Assembly (NCBI RefSeq): GCF_023716465.1
Contig: NZ_CP092415.1
Location: forward strand, 3,139,501-3,203,500
Reading direction: 5' to 3'
Source: Flagellimonas marinaquae
GTDB lineage: Bacteria > Bacteroidota > Bacteroidia > Flavobacteriales > Flavobacteriaceae
Length of the DNA: 64,000 bases
The notes below the pieces were generated by a model. It worked only from the letters and a program-made list of their open reading frames with translations. It had not been told where the DNA came from and did no database searches. Position 1 is the first letter of the stretch. Each line of letters opens with the position of its first letter. Shown in pieces: positions 37,417-45,244 of this stretch. A program made the position numbers and the translations under genes.

Positions 37417-40110
37417 TTATCGTTGACTTCTGTTCTCCCATTTAATGTCGCTCAAAATAGAACTCTTTATACCAATAAAGAAATACCAGCGCTCATATCT
37501 GCCAAATGGAGTCCAGTCAAAACTTAACCTAAAACTACCAAGGTCTCGTTTAAAGGCAAAACGGGTATCGGTAAAACCTTTGTTCTTTAGATCGTATCCC
37601 GAGTTGAAGCCAACCTCCCATTTAGGGGTTAACTGAATGTTTCCGGAGAACATTAGCGAGTGGTTGGTGATTTCACTTTGCCTATTGGAGTTGTTATACG
37701 ATGCAACATAGGTGAATCTGGCGTCCCAAGGGAGTTTATTGTTGTATATGGGCTGTTCTTCGTTTTCTTGTTTGTTCCTATCTTGTGAACTCCCTCTATT
37801 GTCAAAACGCGAACCGGCATCCCCCCGGACATCGTCCATAGCAAATGGGTTGTCGCTAAAGCTGGATTGTTTGTCCCTGTCGCTTTTTTCTTTGGCTCCT
37901 CCTTTTTGGAACATTTCACTGTTCAAGGAAAAGCTGGTATTCACTCGTGCCGACGTTAAACGGGCAAGCCCACCACCATTTTTTATATTTAAGGTGTTGA
38001 TTCTTCGGCCGTTATTGTCTATGGCATAAGGGTCGAACGTAGCTGCAAAATTTATAGGTACATTTTTTATAATTTCGGTTGCACCGACCATGCTGATCGG
38101 ACTCAGTCTTAAAGAGTCCGCTTCCAGGTTGTAACTGGCCCCGAAGGTCAAGTTGCTCAATATTTTTACTTTGCGTGGTTCGGTAGCTGTGGAATCCTTG
38201 TCCCGCACCTTGGCCTCAAGTGAGTTTTGGAGTGAGAAGTTCAGAGAGCTTCCCTTGGTTAATGATGGTCTACCATAAATGCTCGTTTCAAAAGGGGTGT
38301 ATTGAACCTCTTCACCATCACCGTCTGTATAAGATTCATAAAACTGCTCAAAAGAGGGGGTATAACTATAACTTACCGAAGGTCGCATTACGTGGCGCAA
38401 GGCCTGTATTTTTTTGTCCTCACCAAAGTTCCATGTTCCATATACGGTGGTACCGATACTTGTTCCTAAACTGTATCGGTTAAAACGATCAAAGCCATTA
38501 ATGGTATCGGTCACAACTTGTGCCGCCTCCGAATCATATTGCCTTCTAATGGTTTTAAAAGTCCAGATATCCTCGTAGTTTCCGCTTAAGCTCACACTTA
38601 AATATTTGGCCAATTTAAAATTGGTGGCAATGGGTATTCTGTGTCGGGCGCCTATGCGAGCCTCATCGAACATACCGCTTTTAAAAAAGTTCTCCTCGTC
38701 CGTGGTTATGCTGTTCTGTGCATTGACATCGTACTGAAAATTGATGTTTTCAAAAATGCCTTTTTTGATTTCATCCCGTTTTACAAATGGATAAATACGT
38801 TCCATACTGGCCTGGAATGTTGGTAAGGACATATTGATTACCTGTGTTCGCGAGTTCTGGGTGTGGCTCACCGTTAAACTTGTATTCACCGATGGATATT
38901 CCGGAAAAGTTTTGGAGTAACTAATGGACGATGCAAAGGTGTTTGTCTGTGTATTGTTTCGGTTTACTTGGTTCAGCGAGTTGGTATAATACTGGCTCGA
39001 CCCCAGGTTCACCGATGCTGAAAAACGAGAGTTGGGGCTGGCCTTGGTGTCCTGTGAATGGGAAATTCGAATATTGTAATTGCTACTTCTACTATAATCA
39101 TCGAAGCCTTTTTGACTTGTGATCAAGTTTTCGTAGCTGATGTTTATGTTCCCTTTGAACTTATATCGTTTTGAGTAGATGGACTGTCCCTGTAGGCCAT
39201 AGCTGCCGTTGGTGTAGTAATCCCCGGTAATGCTCAAATCCACATAATCGCTAATAGGAAGGTAGTACCCACCGTTTTGGATAAAGTAACCTCTATTGGG
39301 GTCGTTACCAAAGGTAGGGAACAATATTCCCGCAACCCTCCCTGTGGTCAATGGAAAGTAAGCAAAGGGTAGGGCAATAGGGGTGGGCACATCTGCAATG
39401 TACATATTGCTGTAACCTGCGATAATTTTCTTTTTGGGTACAAATTTGGCTTTTCTTACCCGAATGTAATAGTCGGGATTCACTGTATCGCTAGAGGTGG
39501 TTAGCTTGCCTTCGCTCATAAAATAGACCGAATCGTTTTCCTTTTTGGTTTTTTGGGCGTACACCTTCATGGCATCACTTCCCAATTGCCCCAATCCTGC
39601 CTGTTGTTCGGTTCGCGAATTCCAGATCAAAGCCTTTTGGGTGTCAAAATTAAAACGAATGGAATCTGGCCGAACTTCCTGATCCCCTTGCTTAAAAAAC
39701 GGCAATTGTGAATAATTGCCCAAGGAATCCTTCATTCTGCCCGCGTATACTTCATTTTTAACATAATCCATTACAATTACCCCAGCCTTCAATTCTGTGT
39801 CCTGATAGTAGATTTCAGCTTCGTCGTACAAATAGATCTTGTTGTCCTTTTGACTCAATTTAACATAGTCCTTTGCTTTGTACTGGATCTTATCCAACAA
39901 CAATGGTTGTTTTTTTGGCACGGAATCTGTGCTTGTAGAATCCACCCGAGTAGAATCGTTTAGAATATTTGAAGGCAATAAAGGAGCGGAAATGCTATCC
40001 TTGGACACCTTTATGGGCAAAGGCTTAATAAGGTCTTCCTGAGCACTTAAGGTTGCTATGCCACAAAGAAGAACAAATAGGAAAAGTAAAAAATGTTTAT
40101 TTGGTTGCAA
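37417..40110 (-). CDS. LptD-like LPS-assembly outer-membrane protein
   Basis: 897 residues with a signal peptide ending ATLSAQ. The N-terminal OstA/LptA-like beta-jellyroll is seen as LYDEAEIYYQDTELKAGVIVMDY. The rest is a large barrel with many aromatic strand ends (FRLSFDWTPFGRYERWYFFIG near the C-terminus). This is the Bacteroidota form of LptD, which inserts LPS into the outer leaflet. A serine/asparagine-rich loop (KEKSDRDKQSS) lies near residue 740. Divergent from the amidase gene, with candidate promoters for both in the shared interval. Confidence 0.9.
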   Translation of the reverse strand: MQPNKHFLLFLFVLLCGIATLSAQEDLIKPLPIKVSKDSISAPLLPSNILNDSTRVDSTSTDSVPKKQPLLLDKIQYKAKDYVKLSQKDNKIYLYDEAEIYYQDTELKAGVIVMDYVKNEVYAGRMKDSLGNYSQLPFFKQGDQEVRPDSIRFNFDTQKALIWNSRTEQQAGLGQLGSDAMKVYAQKTKKENDSVYFMSEGKLTTSSDTVNPDYYIRVRKAKFVPKKKIIAGYSNMYIADVPTPIALPFAYFPLTTGRVAGILFPTFGNDPNRGYFIQNGGYYLPISDYVDLSITGDYYTNGSYGLQGQSIYSKRYKFKGNINISYENLITSQKGFDDYSRSSNYNIRISHSQDTKASPNSRFSASVNLGSSQYYTNSLNQVNRNNTQTNTFASSISYSKTFPEYPSVNTSLTVSHTQNSRTQVINMSLPTFQASMERIYPFVKRDEIKKGIFENINFQYDVNAQNSITTDEENFFKSGMFDEARIGARHRIPIATNFKLAKYLSVSLSGNYEDIWTFKTIRRQYDSEAAQVVTDTINGFDRFNRYSLGTSIGTTVYGTWNFGEDKKIQALRHVMRPSVSYSYTPSFEQFYESYTDGDGEEVQYTPFETSIYGRPSLTKGSSLNFSLQNSLEAKVRDKDSTATEPRKVKILSNLTFGASYNLEADSLRLSPISMVGATEIIKNVPINFAATFDPYAIDNNGRRINTLNIKNGGGLARLTSARVNTSFSLNSEMFQKGGAKEKSDRDKQSSFSDNPFAMDDVRGDAGSRFDNRGSSQDRNKQENEEQPIYNNKLPWDARFTYVASYNNSNRQSEITNHSLMFSGNIQLTPKWEVGFNSGYDLKNKGFTDTRFAFKRDLGSFRLSFDWTPFGRYERWYFFIGIKSSILSDIKWENRSQR

Positions 40111-40122
40111 CGTGATAAATCC

Positions 40123-40130
40123 TATTTTTG
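40123..40130 (+). promoter_or_regulatory. Candidate promoter of the amidase gene
   Basis: TATTTTTG matches TAnnTTTG, with a TTG at 40101-40103 placed 19 bases upstream, a good Bacteroidota -33/-7 pair. The predicted start of transcription lies about 75 bases before the amidase ATG. Confidence 0.4.
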
Positions 40131-40154
40131 TGCTAGTCGGCCCAGTTTAGGGGT

Positions 40155-40162
40155 CAAACTTA
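40155..40162 (-). promoter_or_regulatory. Candidate -7 element of lptD
   Basis: Read on the minus strand the bases are TAAGTTTG, a TAnnTTTG match 45 bases before the lptD start. No clear -33 TTG. It overlaps the leader of the divergent amidase transcript. Confidence 0.35.
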
Positions 40163-40211
40163 CATATATTTTTTGTTCTACTAATTGGGGATTACAATAT
40201 TTTTAACCATT

Positions 40212-41441
40212 ATGGAACGCTTTAATTACTCAGTTCTTATGAATAACAGTCGGTTGACATTTTTATTTTTTCTCCTATTGGTCCTTCCATTGACCTCTTT
40301 TAACAAAAATGACACCGAGGTCGAAACCAAGGATAAATTCGTTGTGGTACTGGATGCCGGACATGGCGGGCATGATCCTGGTAACATAGGCAATGGCTAT
40401 TTGGAAAAGAAAATAGCATTGGCCATAGTGCTCAAAATTGGCGAAGAGTTAAAAAAACATCCGGATATAAAAGTGGTGTACACCCGAGATGACGACACTT
40501 TTGTAGATTTGTTCGAAAGAGGCCAGATCGCCAACCAGGCCAATGCCGATCTTTTTGTATCCGTGCATTGTAATGCCCACAACTCGGATGCCTACGGAAC
40601 GGAAACCTATGTCTTGGGACTGCATGCCAACCGCCAGAACTTTGAAGTGGCCAAAAAGGAAAACTCGGTTATTTATTTGGAGGACGATTATGAGCAGCGA
40701 TATGCCGAGTACGATATCAATTCTCCGGAGTCGGTGATCGGCCTTACCATAATGCAAGAAGAGTTTTTGGATCAGAGTATCCTTTTGGGAAAAAAGCTTC
40801 AGGATAATTTTACGGTAAAGCTTAAACGCAAGGACAGAAAAGTAAAACAGGCAGGTTTTATTGTCCTGCACCAAACTTTTATGCCAAGCGTGTTGATTGA
40901 AGCTGGTTTTTTGACCAATAAAAACGAGGGCAGCTATCTAAACTCGAAAAAAGGACAGAACGAAATGGGCAAGGCCATCGCGGAATCCATATTGGCCTAT
41001 AAAAAGGATATGGGCTTCAATGCGGCACCGGTTACATCTACCCCAAAAATTGAGGATACAGAGGTGGCCGTAAACATACCGGAGGAGATTAAAAACAAAG
41101 AGGAAAAGCCAAAGGAGAACCAAACAAGTACAACATCTGGCACAATACAAGAAACCAAGGTCGATACTGAAAAGAGAGTGGCAACTTCCGGTGTGGAGTT
41201 CAAAGTTCAGTTAATGGCCAGCGGAAAAACAATTCCATTGACCCCGGATAATTTTAATGGATTGAACAATCTATCCAAAGAACCGTACAAAAATATGTTC
41301 CGATATATGTTTGGAAGTGCAGGTACTTTGGATGAAGCGAAGAAATTAAAACGGGAAGCGGGTGCCAAGGGGTATACAACCTCATACATTGTGGCATATA
41401 AAAATGGGAAGCGGGTCACTATAGCCGAAGCTTTAAAGTAG
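40212..41441 (+). CDS. N-acetylmuramoyl-L-alanine amidase (Amidase_3)
   Basis: 409 residues from ATG 40212; ATG 40239 gives a shorter signal peptide and is equally possible. The zinc amidase domain runs about 45-270: VVLDAGHGGHDPGNIG with the first zinc His, LEKKIALA with the Glu, DLFVSVHCNAHNSD with the second His, and VLIEAGFLTN with the catalytic Glu. A Pro/Thr-rich linker (about 285-330) leads to a C-terminal SPOR-like region (FKVQLMASGK) that may bind denuded glycan. It cleaves the glycan-peptide bond in the periplasm at division. Followed by an MlaD gene after 65 bases. Confidence 0.92.
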   Translation: MERFNYSVLMNNSRLTFLFFLLLVLPLTSFNKNDTEVETKDKFVVVLDAGHGGHDPGNIGNGYLEKKIALAIVLKIGEELKKHPDIKVVYTRDDDTFVDLFERGQIANQANADLFVSVHCNAHNSDAYGTETYVLGLHANRQNFEVAKKENSVIYLEDDYEQRYAEYDINSPESVIGLTIMQEEFLDQSILLGKKLQDNFTVKLKRKDRKVKQAGFIVLHQTFMPSVLIEAGFLTNKNEGSYLNSKKGQNEMGKAIAESILAYKKDMGFNAAPVTSTPKIEDTEVAVNIPEEIKNKEEKPKENQTSTTSGTIQETKVDTEKRVATSGVEFKVQLMASGKTIPLTPDNFNGLNNLSKEPYKNMFRYMFGSAGTLDEAKKLKREAGAKGYTTSYIVAYKNGKRVTIAEALK

Positions 41442-41506
41442 TTGAGCAACAAGGGATCAAGTGTAAAAATTATTCCTAATTTTGTTATAACCATAAACCG
41501 AATCTT

Positions 41507-42493
41507 TTGAAACTATCCAGGGAAGTAAAAACTGGGATTATCGTAGTTGCAGGTATCATAGCCTTTATTTTTGGGCTCAGCTACTTAAAATCCTCTCCGC
41601 TTTTTGAAAACAACAAAACTTTTTACGCCGTTTACGACAACGTTGGCGGATTGCAGCCTGGTACCCAGGTCTCTATTAACGGTTACAATGTAGGCAACGT
41701 TACCAGCATAAAGTTCAAGGATAGTTCAGGTAAGCTTTTGGTCACCATATCCATTAACAATGAGTTCGAATTCTCCGAAAACAGTGTGGCCGAACTTTTT
41801 GATACAGGGATAATTGGAGGTAAAGGGGTTCAGATCGTTCCGGTTTTTGATCAGGCACCCATGGCAAAATCTGGTGATACCTTAAAATCGCAGATAAAAC
41901 CAGGTTTAACAGAATTGGTCCAGCAGAAGCTAACACCACTCCAAATGAAGGTTGAGGGGGCAGTTTCCCATGCAGACTCTTTGTTGATGAACGTAAACCA
42001 AATATTGGATGACCCCACCAAGAATAAATTACAGGAAACCATAGTTTCTCTAAACGAACTGGTACGGGCATTTAAGGGCAGTGCCGATAATTTAAATGTA
42101 TTGTTGGAGAATAATAAGACACAATTGGACAGCTCGTTAAAAAATGTGAGCAAAATAACCAGCAACTTTTCTCAATTATCCGATTCTTTGGTTAGTGCTG
42201 ATTTGGGTGGAACCCTATCCGAATTCCAATCCACAGTGATAAAATTGAACGGTATTCTGTCGAAGATAGAAAATGGTGAAGGCTCTTTGGGTAAATTAAG
42301 TAAAGATGAAGCCCTTTACGATAATTTGGCTGCGGCATCAAGAGAATTGGATCTGCTTTTACAGGATTTTAGGTTAAATCCGAAGCGATATGTGAACGTT
42401 TCCGTTTTTGGCAAAAAGCAAAAGGAGTACACCCTTCCGGAAAACGACCCGGCAGAAGAAAATAACACAACTGAACAAAAAGAGAATCAATAA
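41507..42493 (+). CDS. MlaD/MCE-domain lipid transport protein
   Basis: 328 residues from a TTG start; no ATG is available before the N-terminal membrane segment (about 8-25). The single MCE domain follows: FYAVYDNVGGLQPGTQVSINGYNVGNV, then GKGVQIVP. The C-terminal half is a long helix/coiled coil with repeated SL, as in MlaD needles. It should be the periplasmic substrate-binding part of a phospholipid ABC transporter; the MlaE and MlaF genes are not in this window. The stop overlaps the ATG of the Fe-S protein by 1 base. Confidence 0.92.
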   Translation: MKLSREVKTGIIVVAGIIAFIFGLSYLKSSPLFENNKTFYAVYDNVGGLQPGTQVSINGYNVGNVTSIKFKDSSGKLLVTISINNEFEFSENSVAELFDTGIIGGKGVQIVPVFDQAPMAKSGDTLKSQIKPGLTELVQQKLTPLQMKVEGAVSHADSLLMNVNQILDDPTKNKLQETIVSLNELVRAFKGSADNLNVLLENNKTQLDSSLKNVSKITSNFSQLSDSLVSADLGGTLSEFQSTVIKLNGILSKIENGEGSLGKLSKDEALYDNLAAASRELDLLLQDFRLNPKRYVNVSVFGKKQKEYTLPENDPAEENNTTEQKENQ

Positions 42494-43818
42494 TGGAATA
42501 TTTGCCCAATATAGCTTTCGCAATAGCCCTAATTGTTGGAATTGGGTTTTTTGTGCGCAACGTTAAAAAATTGTCCAGGAACATTAAGCTCGGAAAAGAT
42601 GTAGACGTTAGTGACAATAAACCGCAACGTTGGAAAAATATGGCAAAAATAGCTTTGGGACAGACCAAAATGGTCGTTCGGCCCATAGCAGGATTGCTGC
42701 ATATTATCGTGTATGTCGGCTTTATCATTATAAATATAGAAGTATTGGAGATCATTCTCGACGGACTATTGGGCACCCATAGAATTTTTGCACCACTGGG
42801 TTCCATTTATAACTTTTTAATAGGGGCCTTCGAAGTATTGGCCCTTATGGTAATCGTAGCAGTGGTTGTTTTCTGGATTAGAAGGAATATAATCAGAATA
42901 CAGCGATTTATAAAGCCCGAAATGAAAGGTTGGCCCAAAAAGGACGGAAATTTGATTTTGTATATAGAACTCGTTCTGATGGCCTTGTTTCTCACCATGA
43001 ACGCTGCAGATTTTCAACTACAGCAACTCGGAGCGGAACACTACGCAAAAGCGGGCGCTTTTCCCGTGAGTCAGTTTATTGCTCCCTTATTGCAGGGACT
43101 TTCGGAGTCGTCTTTGATCATGGTGGAAAGAACCGCTTGGTGGATTCATATATTGGGAATACTGGCCTTTTTAAATTACCTCTACTACTCAAAACATTTA
43201 CATATACTTTTGGCCTTCCCTAATACCTATTACGGAAAAATAAGGCCACAGGGACAATTCAATAATCTGGCATCCGTCACAAAAGAAGTTAAGTTGATGA
43301 TGGATCCCAGTGCGGACCCATTTGCCGCACCTGCAGAAGATGATTCGGCAGAACCGGAAAAGTTTGGAGCATCCGACGTAACGGATTTGAATTGGGTACA
43401 ACTGTTAAACGCCTATACCTGCACCGAATGTGGACGTTGTACCTCGGAATGTCCGGCCAATCAAACAGGTAAAAAATTGTCGCCCAGAAAAATTATGATG
43501 GATACACGCGACCGTTTGGAAGAAGTGGGTAAAATTATCGATGCGAACAAAGGGGAGTTTGTGCCGGATGGAAAACAATTGCTGGGCGATTACATCAGTC
43601 ATGAGGAGTTATGGGCCTGTACAACCTGCAATGCATGTGTGGAAGCTTGCCCAGTAAGCATAGACCCATTGTCCATAATTGTGGAGATGAGACGATATTT
43701 GGTAATGGAGCAATCAGCTGCACCGACCGAATTGAACAATATGATGTCCAATATAGAAAATAACGGAGCACCATGGCCTTACAACCAAATGGACCGTTTA
43801 AACTGGGTTAACGAATAA
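42493..43818 (+). CDS. Membrane Fe-S oxidoreductase (HdrC/DsrM-like)
   Basis: 441 residues. The N-terminal half has about five membrane segments (residues 5-230) with spaced histidines that could bind heme b. The cytoplasmic half carries two 4Fe-4S motifs, CTECGRCTSECPAN and CTTCNACVEACPV. It passes electrons between membrane quinone and a soluble partner. The next gene, 10 bases on, encodes the CCG-domain partner. Homologous pairs are widespread in Bacteroidota beside mlaD; the physiological substrate is not known. Confidence 0.9.
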   Translation: MEYLPNIAFAIALIVGIGFFVRNVKKLSRNIKLGKDVDVSDNKPQRWKNMAKIALGQTKMVVRPIAGLLHIIVYVGFIIINIEVLEIILDGLLGTHRIFAPLGSIYNFLIGAFEVLALMVIVAVVVFWIRRNIIRIQRFIKPEMKGWPKKDGNLILYIELVLMALFLTMNAADFQLQQLGAEHYAKAGAFPVSQFIAPLLQGLSESSLIMVERTAWWIHILGILAFLNYLYYSKHLHILLAFPNTYYGKIRPQGQFNNLASVTKEVKLMMDPSADPFAAPAEDDSAEPEKFGASDVTDLNWVQLLNAYTCTECGRCTSECPANQTGKKLSPRKIMMDTRDRLEEVGKIIDANKGEFVPDGKQLLGDYISHEELWACTTCNACVEACPVSIDPLSIIVEMRRYLVMEQSAAPTELNNMMSNIENNGAPWPYNQMDRLNWVNE

Positions 43819-43828
43819 ATCTAAAACT

Positions 43829-44620
43829 ATGAGCGAACAATTGAAGGTTAAGACCATGCAAGAGTTTATGGCTGAAGGCAAACAGCCCGAAATTTTATTT
43901 TGGGTAGGCTCCGCCGGTAGTTACGATGATCGTGCCAAAAAGATTTCCAGGGCCTTTGTAAAGTTATTGAACAAGGCAGAAGTTGATTTCGCTGTATTGG
44001 GCACCGAAGAAAGCTCTACAGGAGATGTGGCTAAAAGAGCAGGTAACGAATTTTTGTTTCAAATGCAGGCCATGATGAACATAGAATTGTTGAATGGCTA
44101 CGAAATAAAGAGGATTGTAACCTGTGACCCGCACTCCTACAATACCATAAAAAATGAATATCCGGGACTTGGCGGTAATTACGATGTGGTCCACCATACC
44201 GAATACCTAAAGGAGTTATTGGACAACGGACGTTTACAAATAACCGGTGATGGGTACAAAGGCAAACGGATAACCTTCCACGATCCCTGCTATTTAGGAC
44301 GGGCAAATTCCGTTTTTGATGCACCACGTGAAGTTCTGGCCAAAACCAATGCCGATTTAGTTGAAATGAAACGCCACAAAAAAACAGCCTTATGTTGCGG
44401 GGCAGGTGGGGCACAAATGTTCAAAGAGCCCGAAAAAGGCGATATGGATATTAATGTGATGCGCACACAAGACGCTTTGGAAACCAATCCAAATATTATT
44501 GCCACAGGTTGTCCATATTGCAATACCATGATGACGGACGGTATAAAAGCGCACGAAAAGGAAGATAGCGTAACCGTTATGGATGTGGCCGAACTGTTGG
44601 CCAAATCCCAAGGATTGTAA
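43829..44620 (+). CDS. CCG-domain Fe-S protein (HdrB/LutA-like)
   Basis: 263 residues. The cysteine-rich CCG motif is CCGAGGAQMF near residue 190, preceded by HDPCYLGR. A degenerate first copy is seen at CDPHSYNTIKNEYP, and a late GCPYCNTMM pair completes the set. In HdrB-type proteins two CCG domains hold an unusual 4Fe-4S centre for disulfide or hydride chemistry. Together with the preceding membrane Fe-S protein it should form an electron-transfer complex of unknown donor and acceptor. Confidence 0.88.
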   Translation: MSEQLKVKTMQEFMAEGKQPEILFWVGSAGSYDDRAKKISRAFVKLLNKAEVDFAVLGTEESSTGDVAKRAGNEFLFQMQAMMNIELLNGYEIKRIVTCDPHSYNTIKNEYPGLGGNYDVVHHTEYLKELLDNGRLQITGDGYKGKRITFHDPCYLGRANSVFDAPREVLAKTNADLVEMKRHKKTALCCGAGGAQMFKEPEKGDMDINVMRTQDALETNPNIIATGCPYCNTMMTDGIKAHEKEDSVTVMDVAELLAKSQGL

Positions 44621-44672
44621 AATAGTTGGATCAAGATAAGTTCAAGATCAATTTTTAGACAGAGAATAGAAT

Positions 44673-45155
44673 ATGCTAGTGGATTTTAATGAATTGCCAG
44701 ATCATTCAAGAATTTGGATTTATCAGGCAAATAGGAGCTTTACAGAATCAGAGTTGGCCGAATTGGAAAAGAGCATGGTGGATTTCCTCGAGGAGTGGAC
44801 CGTTCATGGAAGTGATTTACATGCCGGTTTTGAGATCAAATACAAAAGATTTTTGGTGATTGGGCTAGATCAGACCAATGCCAGCGCCTCAGGTTGCTCC
44901 ATTGATGCCTCGGTACATTTTATCCAAAGTTTGGAGAAAAAATATAAAGTGGAATTGCTAGATCGGATGAATGTTTCCTTTAAGCAAGGTGAATATATTG
45001 CCTACAAACCTTTAAAGGATTTTAAAAAATTGGCCAAAGCTAAATCCGTGTCGGCGAACACCATCGTTTTCAATAATTTAGTTGCCACAAAACAGGAATA
45101 TATTGAGAATTGGGAAGTCCCCGCAAGCGAAAGTTGGCATTCAAGATTTGTGTAG
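44673..45155 (+). CDS. Conserved flavobacterial protein of unknown function
   Basis: 160 residues, soluble, beginning FNELPDHSRIWIYQANRSF and containing SASGCSIDASVHFIQ. I recognise a widely conserved flavobacterial protein sometimes labelled ABC transporter ATPase, but no Walker A, Walker B or signature motif is present, so that label is not supported here. The layout (alternating short strands and helices, conserved GCSID) suggests a small alpha/beta domain. It lies between the Fe-S gene and the GH3 fusion. Confidence 0.7.
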   Translation: MLVDFNELPDHSRIWIYQANRSFTESELAELEKSMVDFLEEWTVHGSDLHAGFEIKYKRFLVIGLDQTNASASGCSIDASVHFIQSLEKKYKVELLDRMNVSFKQGEYIAYKPLKDFKKLAKAKSVSANTIVFNNLVATKQEYIENWEVPASESWHSRFV

Positions 45156-45244
45156 CCCTCTTAATTTATCTTAATTTTTATACTTTCCTCGATGAAATGC
45201 AATATTTTTATCGGTATTTAGTTCGAGTTTCAGACAAGAAATTT

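Noticed and set aside
42369..42806. A 145-codon minus-strand frame across the mlaD/Fe-S junction
   Set aside because: It is opposite two clear genes and has no domain or promoter support.
45110..45244. Upstream GTG start for the GH3 fusion gene
   Set aside because: It overlaps the preceding gene and adds 45 residues before a proper signal peptide at 45245.
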